NCBI RefSeq assembly: GCF_019090095.1 | Contig: NZ_JAGQFP010000002.1 | Span: 372,001-436,000 of the forward strand | DNA: 64,000 bases | Source: Stutzerimonas stutzeri | GTDB taxonomy: Bacteria > Pseudomonadota > Gammaproteobacteria > Pseudomonadales > Pseudomonadaceae | Reading direction: 5' to 3' | Shown: positions 59,711 through 64,000 of the stretch, one piece after another | How positions within the stretch are numbered: the first letter of the stretch is position 1 | How the letters are laid out: every line of letters starts with the position of its first letter | Made by a program: the position numbers and the translations under genes | The notes under the pieces: generated by a model | The model's database searches: none | Seen by the model: the letters and a program-made list of their open reading frames with translations, nothing else | Told to the model about the DNA's origin: nothing

Positions 59711-61489
59711 CTACTTCTGCTCACTCTGCGGTGTCACCCGCAGCACTTCCTCCAACGTGGTCAGGCCCGCGGCGATCTTCTGGGCGCCGGACAGGCGCAG
59801 GCTGTGCATGCCGTCCTTGAAGGCCTGGCGGCGCAGGGCGATGAGGTCGGTATCGGCGGTGATCAGCGGCTTGATCGCATCGTTGAGCAGCATGATCTCG
59901 TAAACCCCGGCGCGCCCACGGTAGCCGGTGTCGCGGCATTCGATGCAACCCACCGCCTGATGGGCATTGCCGGGCAGCGGCGCGTTCCAGGGCTTGGTCA
60001 GCGCCTGCCAGTCATCCGGGTCGAGTTGCACCGGCGCCTTGCAGTGCGGGCACAGCGTACGCACCAGACGCTGGGCCATGACCCCCAGCAGGGTGGCCCG
60101 CAACAGGTAGTGCGGCACGCCCAACTCCAGCAGGCGGGTAATCGCCGAGGGCGCGTCATTGGTATGCAGCGTGGAGAGCACCAGGTGCCCGGTCAGCGCC
60201 GCCTGGATCGCCATCTCGGCCGTCTCCAGATCGCGAATCTCGCCGACCATGATGATGTCCGGGTCCTGGCGCATCAGCGCGCGCACACCGCTGGCGAAGG
60301 TCAGGTCGATGTTGTGCTGCACCTGCATCTGGTTGAAGGCGCCCTCGATCATCTCGATCGGGTCTTCGATGGTGCAGACGTTCACTTCGGGCGTCGCCAG
60401 CTGCTTGAGCGTGGTGTACAGCGTTGTGGTCTTGCCCGAACCGGTAGGGCCGGTGACCAGGATGATGCCGTTGGGCTGGCCGGTCATGCTCTGCCAGCGG
60501 CGCAGGTCCTCGGCGGAGAAGCCCAGCTGATCGAAGCCCTTGAGCAGCACCTCCGGGTCGAAGATGCGCATCACCATCTTCTCGCCGAACGCGGTCGGCA
60601 GGGTCGACAGACGCAGTTCCACCTCGCCGCCGTCCGGTGTCTTGGTCTTGACCCGACCGTCCTGCGGCTTGCGCTTCTCGGCGACGTTCATCCGCCCCAG
60701 GGTCTTAAGCCGGCTGACCACCGCCATCGCCACCTGCGGCGGGAACTGGTAGACGTTGTGCAGTACGCCGTCGATGCGAAAGCGCACAGTGCCCTGCTCA
60801 CGGCGCGGCTCGATATGGATGTCGCTGGCGCGCTGGTCGAACGCGTACTGGAACAGCCAGTCAACGATGTTGACGATGTGCGAGTCGTTGGCATCCGGCT
60901 CCTGGTCGCTGGCGCCGAGGTTGAGCAGTTGTTCGAAGTTGCCGGCGCCGCTGACCTTCTGGTCGTTGGCGGTGGCGCCGCTGACCGACTTGGCCAGGCG
61001 GTAGAACTCCACGGTGAAGCGCTGCAGGTCGACCGGATTGGCGACGACTCGCTTGATCGGGCGCTTGAGCACGTGGGTGAGGTTGGCTTCCCAGCTCTTC
61101 ACGAACGGCTGGCTGCTGGCGATGGTCACCGCCGAGCTGTCCACCGCCACGGCGAGAATCTTGTGGCGCTGGGCAAAGGCGTAGGACATCAGCGGCGTGA
61201 CTGCGGCCACGTTGATCTTCAGCGGGTCGATGCGCAGATAGGGCTGCCCGGCCTGCTCGGCGAGCCAGACGGTAAGCGTTTCGAGGTCGAGCTTCTTGCC
61301 CGGCCGCGCCAGGTCGTCGAGTTGTTGCGCGCCGAGGAATTCCAGCGGGTGCTGCTGGCCGTTCGCTGCGCTGCGCCGCAACGCCAGGCACTGTTCAGCG
61401 GTTTCCTGCCGCAGCCGGCCCTGGGCGACCAGGTCGCGTAGCAGGTCGTTGAGGTCGAGGAAACGGTCCTGGGCGGGAGCATTCAGCAC
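59711..61489 (-). CDS. GspE/PilB-family ATPase, orphan
   Basis: A 592-residue type II/IV secretion ATPase. N-terminal GspE-N-like region (about 60-150), then DWLFQYAFDQRASDIHIEPRREQGTVRFRIDG near residue 218, Walker A GPTGSGKTTTLYTTL near 345, Asp box TIEDPIE, Walker B RQDPDIIMVGEIRDLETAEMA near 405, and the zinc tetracysteine CPHCKAP...CIECRDTGYRGRAG near 495-525. It should hydrolyse ATP as a hexamer. No inner-membrane platform, pseudopilin or secretin gene is adjacent. P. aeruginosa has a similar orphan beside its CYTH and DUF47 genes. Confidence 0.88.
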   Translation of the reverse strand: MLNAPAQDRFLDLNDLLRDLVAQGRLRQETAEQCLALRRSAANGQQHPLEFLGAQQLDDLARPGKKLDLETLTVWLAEQAGQPYLRIDPLKINVAAVTPLMSYAFAQRHKILAVAVDSSAVTIASSQPFVKSWEANLTHVLKRPIKRVVANPVDLQRFTVEFYRLAKSVSGATANDQKVSGAGNFEQLLNLGASDQEPDANDSHIVNIVDWLFQYAFDQRASDIHIEPRREQGTVRFRIDGVLHNVYQFPPQVAMAVVSRLKTLGRMNVAEKRKPQDGRVKTKTPDGGEVELRLSTLPTAFGEKMVMRIFDPEVLLKGFDQLGFSAEDLRRWQSMTGQPNGIILVTGPTGSGKTTTLYTTLKQLATPEVNVCTIEDPIEMIEGAFNQMQVQHNIDLTFASGVRALMRQDPDIIMVGEIRDLETAEMAIQAALTGHLVLSTLHTNDAPSAITRLLELGVPHYLLRATLLGVMAQRLVRTLCPHCKAPVQLDPDDWQALTKPWNAPLPGNAHQAVGCIECRDTGYRGRAGVYEIMLLNDAIKPLITADTDLIALRRQAFKDGMHSLRLSGAQKIAAGLTTLEEVLRVTPQSEQK

Positions 61490-61715
61490 GGGTAGGGCCT
61501 TTCGATCATGGCGGAAGCAGAGGCCAAGCTTGCCGATAAAAGCGCATCCTGTCTGCCGCTAGCTTCAACTTTGCGGCCTTGCGGCGCGTACTTCTGATGA
61601 CGAGACGAGAGATTCATCCGAGAAGGGGCCGGGCAACCTTGTGCTTCGGCACAGCAGCACTCGGACGACACAGGCAACGCGTAACCCAGTCGGTGCGCGG
61701 TAACTGATGGGAAAG

Positions 61716-61843
61716 GCGCTGATGGGTTTCACCCATCCTACGGATTGAGGCTTGGCGGCGCGGCTTGCTTGGCTCGCCGAGGGGTTGAGCACACTCACAG
61801 CGTAGCCTTTACCCCAACGTAGGATGGGTGAAACCCATCGCGC
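61716..61843. repeat. REPIN-like inverted REP pair
   Basis: GCGCTGATGGGTTTCACCC... (61716-61742) and CGTAGGATGGGTGAAACCC... (61818-61843) are inverted copies of one ~26-bp element differing by a single indel-like change near one end. Each carries its own small palindrome (GATGGGT/ACCCATC). About 75 bp separates them, the usual REPIN geometry. No RAYT transposase gene is in the window. Confidence 0.65.
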
Positions 61844-61907
61844 TGGCTCCCGGCATAGTCAAGGCGCCCGCCTCGCACAGGTCATGCTGCATACAGCTGC
61901 GCGCTGC

Positions 61908-61933
61908 GGTGGATCGATGACGCGTGATCCACC
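61908..61933. repeat. Stem with GGTGGATC/GATCCACC
   Basis: An 8-bp perfect stem with a 10-nt loop, 25 bp past the end of the CYTH gene (which ends at 61958 on the minus strand). It shares its core with the 74-bp repeats at 59.0-59.6 kb. It may act as a 3'-end stabiliser for the CYTH message. Confidence 0.5.
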
Positions 61934-61957
61934 CTGCGTTTGCGCTTCGGCCCCAGC

Positions 61958-63322
61958 TTACTTCGTCAACAGCTTCCACGGCTTGAGGGTCCACACCGTA
62001 TGGGCCTGGTCCACTCGCGCATCGCGAAGTTCGTCGTTCAGCGGCTGGCCAGCCAGCGTGTAGAGCTTGGCCAGCTCGCCGTACAAACGATCGGTCTCCG
62101 GCAGGTCCAGCGTGGCGCGGGCCAGATGCAGCCAGACCAGCAGGCGCTCCATGCGTGGGCGCTGCTCGCTCAGGTCTTCGGGCTGTTGCTGGTAGCGGGG
62201 CAGCTGCAGCGCCTGGGCCTCTTCGGCCAGCAGGCGGGGCAACCAGCTGCCCAGCTCGGCGGCGCCCTGGCGGCTGCCGCGGTTGTTGCGCTCGGCGGTC
62301 CAGGCGCGCTGCAGCAGCCACAACGAGGCTTTCAGCGAGAACAGTCCCCAGCGTGGCATGGCCAGCTCGGCGGCAAAATCCTCCGGTGCCGACTGACGAA
62401 TCGTTTCGTCGTCGCTGCCGGCCTCGAGGCGCGGACGCCACTCCTGGATCAGCGCGTCGAGCTGCTCGCGCAGTTCGCGGCTGCTGGCGCGCGGCGCGGC
62501 TTGGCCAAGGCTGCCGAGCAGGGCGCGTAGCTCGATCAGTTGCTGCAACCACTCATCGAGCAGTTTCCAGTGCCCGTTGTAGCGGTATTGCTCGGCCAGC
62601 CGCTGGCTGTTGCCGAGCAGAAACCAGGCCAGTGCGGCGAAGGCGTCGTCCAGCGGCATGCCAGGCTCGACCTGGGGTGCCGGCAGGGTCAAGGCGTAGC
62701 TATTGGCGTCATGCAGGCGGTAGCCGCGTTCGGCCTTGCTGATGTCGCAGGGCATCAGGGGCAGGTCGGCAGCTAGTTCGGCGGCCAGCTCCAGCAGTGC
62801 TTCGGGTTCGCCTTGGCGCAGTTCCAGCTCCAGCTCGCAGATTTCCTCGCTCTGTTTGCCGGCGATGACCTTGCCGAGGTCGAGGGCCGCTTCGATGACC
62901 ACCTTCGACTTGCCACGCCCCCAGGCGATCTCGGCCTTTTCCCGGACGAAATCGGTGGTGAAGATCGGCTTCAGGGTTTTCTTGTCCAGATCGGCCAGGC
63001 TGGCTGGCCAGCAGTCGTCCGCGAGTTTCTTCACGTCCAGCTTGGCCTTGTCCAGGTACCAGTCCCACTCGTTGCGCTCAGACAGCCCGGCGACGCTCTG
63101 GCCTCGGCTCTTGAGCGTCTGGATGAACTGTTCGCCATCACGGCGCAGGCGCAGCGCGACCTTGGCCTGTGCCAGCTCGCGTTCCGGCGTGTCGTAGTAC
63201 TGGTTGAACAATTCGTGCCGCTGCCAGCCGCTCTTGTTGCGCTTTTTCAGCAGCGGATGCTCGCGTAGCGCCAACAGGGTTTCGCGACTGGCGCGCAGTT
63301 TGATTTCGGTTTCTTTCTGCAT
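61958..63322 (-). CDS. CYTH-domain protein with C-terminal CHAD-like region
   Basis: A 454-residue protein. The CYTH domain (about 1-200) has the metal/phosphate motif QKETEIKLRA (ExExK) at the N-terminus, LRLRRDGEQFIQTLKSRG near 60, and paired Glu residues in ICELELELRQGE near 160. The C-terminal half is helical and Leu/Arg-rich (LVEQYRYNGHWKLLDEWL region), resembling a degenerate CHAD domain. It likely acts on inorganic triphosphate or polyphosphate. The ATG at 63322 is where the ExExK motif begins. Confidence 0.82.
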   Translation of the reverse strand: MQKETEIKLRASRETLLALREHPLLKKRNKSGWQRHELFNQYYDTPERELAQAKVALRLRRDGEQFIQTLKSRGQSVAGLSERNEWDWYLDKAKLDVKKLADDCWPASLADLDKKTLKPIFTTDFVREKAEIAWGRGKSKVVIEAALDLGKVIAGKQSEEICELELELRQGEPEALLELAAELAADLPLMPCDISKAERGYRLHDANSYALTLPAPQVEPGMPLDDAFAALAWFLLGNSQRLAEQYRYNGHWKLLDEWLQQLIELRALLGSLGQAAPRASSRELREQLDALIQEWRPRLEAGSDDETIRQSAPEDFAAELAMPRWGLFSLKASLWLLQRAWTAERNNRGSRQGAAELGSWLPRLLAEEAQALQLPRYQQQPEDLSEQRPRMERLLVWLHLARATLDLPETDRLYGELAKLYTLAGQPLNDELRDARVDQAHTVWTLKPWKLLTK

Positions 63323-63426
63323 GGTGCCCAGATGATGCCTATGTTTGAGTGTGACCTGCGTCACTTGGTGGCGGCGCTTTGAGGTCATCCGTATACTTGC
63401 CGCCTTCTGAAGCCGGGGTGTTCCCT

Positions 63427-64000
63427 ATGCCAATCAATCCTTTCGTCAGCCTGTTCGGACGCTCGCCTATCGGTCCGATGCAACAGCATATGGCCAAGTC
63501 TCACGAATGTGCTGCCAACCTGGTGCCGCTGTTCCAGGCGATCACGGCAGAAGACTGGGAACGGGTCGAGCAGATCCAGAAAGAGATGGCCCGACTGGAA
63601 AACGAGGCCGACAAGCTCAAGAAGAGCGTCCGTCAGCACCTGCCGAAAAGCCTGTTCCTGCCGGTCCCGCGCTCGGATTTGCTGGAGCTGCTGAGTGTAC
63701 AGGACAAAATTGCCAACCGCGCCAAGGACATCGCCGGCCTGATGCTTGGCCGTTGCATGGCGATTCCGCCGGCGCTGCAGCCGGAGATGATGGCGTTCGT
63801 GCAGCGCAGTGTCGACGCCAGCTGCCAGGCGCTCAAGGCGCTCAAGGAGTTGGACTCGTTGTTGGAAACCGGCTTCAGCGGTCGTGAGGCCACCTTGGTG
63901 GAAAAGATGGTCGAGGAGCTCGAGGAGATCGAGCGTGAAACCGACCGCATGCAGATCACGGTGCGCCGTGCGCTGTTCAAGCTGGAAAAGGAATTGCCTC
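63427..64000 (+). CDS. DUF47 (TIGR00153, PhoU-like) protein, 3' end cut by the window
   Basis: At least 191 residues of a helical PhoU-like protein, starting MPINPFVSLFGRSPIGPMQQHM. The helical KSLFLPVPRSDLLELLSVQDKIANRAKDIAGLMLGR segment near 78 (in outline) and ELEEIERETDRMQ near 160 fit the DUF47 family, which is usually encoded next to a Pit-type phosphate transporter; that gene would lie beyond the window. It is divergent from the CYTH gene. It probably regulates phosphate uptake. Truncated only by the window edge. Confidence 0.88.
   Translation, partial: MPINPFVSLFGRSPIGPMQQHMAKSHECAANLVPLFQAITAEDWERVEQIQKEMARLENEADKLKKSVRQHLPKSLFLPVPRSDLLELLSVQDKIANRAKDIAGLMLGRCMAIPPALQPEMMAFVQRSVDASCQALKALKELDSLLETGFSGREATLVEKMVEELEEIERETDRMQITVRRALFKLEKELP

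Larger units (their letters stand above)
61490..61957. other. Intergenic region with palindromic repeats
   Basis: These 468 bp carry no supported gene but three palindromic elements: an inverted REP pair (61716-61742 and 61818-61843) and a GGTGGATC/GATCCACC stem (61908-61933). The latter shares its core with the repeats after the L,D-transpeptidase gene. The ATPase promoter must lie near 61490-61600. Confidence 0.5.

Noticed and set aside
59804..61441. 545-codon frame opposite the GspE-type ATPase
   Set aside because: Antisense shadow; the ATPase has Walker, Asp-box and tetracysteine motifs.
61809..62552. 247-codon minus-strand frame in the CYTH region
   Set aside because: Out of frame with the CYTH gene, Arg/Ala-rich, and runs on through the intergenic REP elements.
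63365..63397. Possible promoter TTGGTG...TATACT before the DUF47 gene
   Set aside because: The spacer is 21 bp, too long for a standard sigma-70 promoter; only the TATACT is suggestive.

Overview
The window looks like a chromosomal segment of a Pseudomonas-type gammaproteobacterium, most plausibly of the stutzeri/Stutzerimonas group. The reasons are high G+C content, gene blocks whose content and order I recall from Pseudomonas (spuI|spuABCDEFGH, rml next to dctBD-dctPQM, and a GspE-like ATPase / CYTH / DUF47 block), Pseudomonas-typical small families (DUF2388, DUF2059), and short palindromic intergenic repeats. The species is an inference. There is no phage, insertion sequence, integrase or CRISPR array.

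Layout. 0.1-11.1 kb: a complete polyamine uptake and catabolism locus. Divergent spuI faces spuA-spuB-spuC (gamma-glutamylation route and putrescine transamination), followed by two periplasmic binding proteins (spuD, spuE) and an ABC importer (spuF ATPase, spuG/spuH permeases). 11.2-14.3 kb: four housekeeping or unknown genes (thioredoxin-like, alpha/beta hydrolase, DUF2059, 2OG-Fe(II) oxygenase). 14.4-21.2 kb: C4-dicarboxylate TRAP transporter dctPQM with its two-component system dctBD; a good sigma-54 promoter lies before dctP. 21.3-24.7 kb: dTDP-L-rhamnose operon in the order rmlB-A-C-D. 25-30.2 kb: a YhiI/RbbA/YhhJ-type ABC exporter. 30.3-33.8 kb: an MCE/Mla-type lipid transport operon. 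34.2-35.2 kb: two small membrane proteins. 35.4-41.8 kb: a caa3-type terminal oxidase cluster (subunit II with fused cytochrome c, fused subunits I+III, a small membrane protein, a CtaG-like factor, a tri-haem cytochrome c) and a DedA protein. 41.9-45.5 kb: a compact flippase / nitroreductase / pyruvyl-transferase operon, probably for a surface glycan. 46.2 kb: tRNA-Thr. 46.4-51.7 kb: a methyltransferase, a second TRAP transporter divergent from its own binding protein, OsmC and DUF2388. 51.8-56.2 kb: a 1464-residue hybrid sensor kinase. 56.4-59 kb: two divergent L,D-transpeptidases, followed by a 195-bp tandem repeat array that includes the 3' end of one of them. 59.7-64 kb: orphan GspE-type ATPase, CYTH protein, and the start of a DUF47 (PhoU-like) gene cut by the window end.

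Most operons are tightly packed, often with 4-bp ATGA overlaps. The most unusual items are the flippase/nitroreductase/pyruvyltransferase operon, the repeat array built on a gene end, a 27-codon reading frame that exactly bridges spuG and spuH, hairpins that punctuate the transporter operons, and an array of dyad repeats between the divergent TRAP genes. Gene families were assigned by reading the translated sequences and recalling family motifs; no database search was run.
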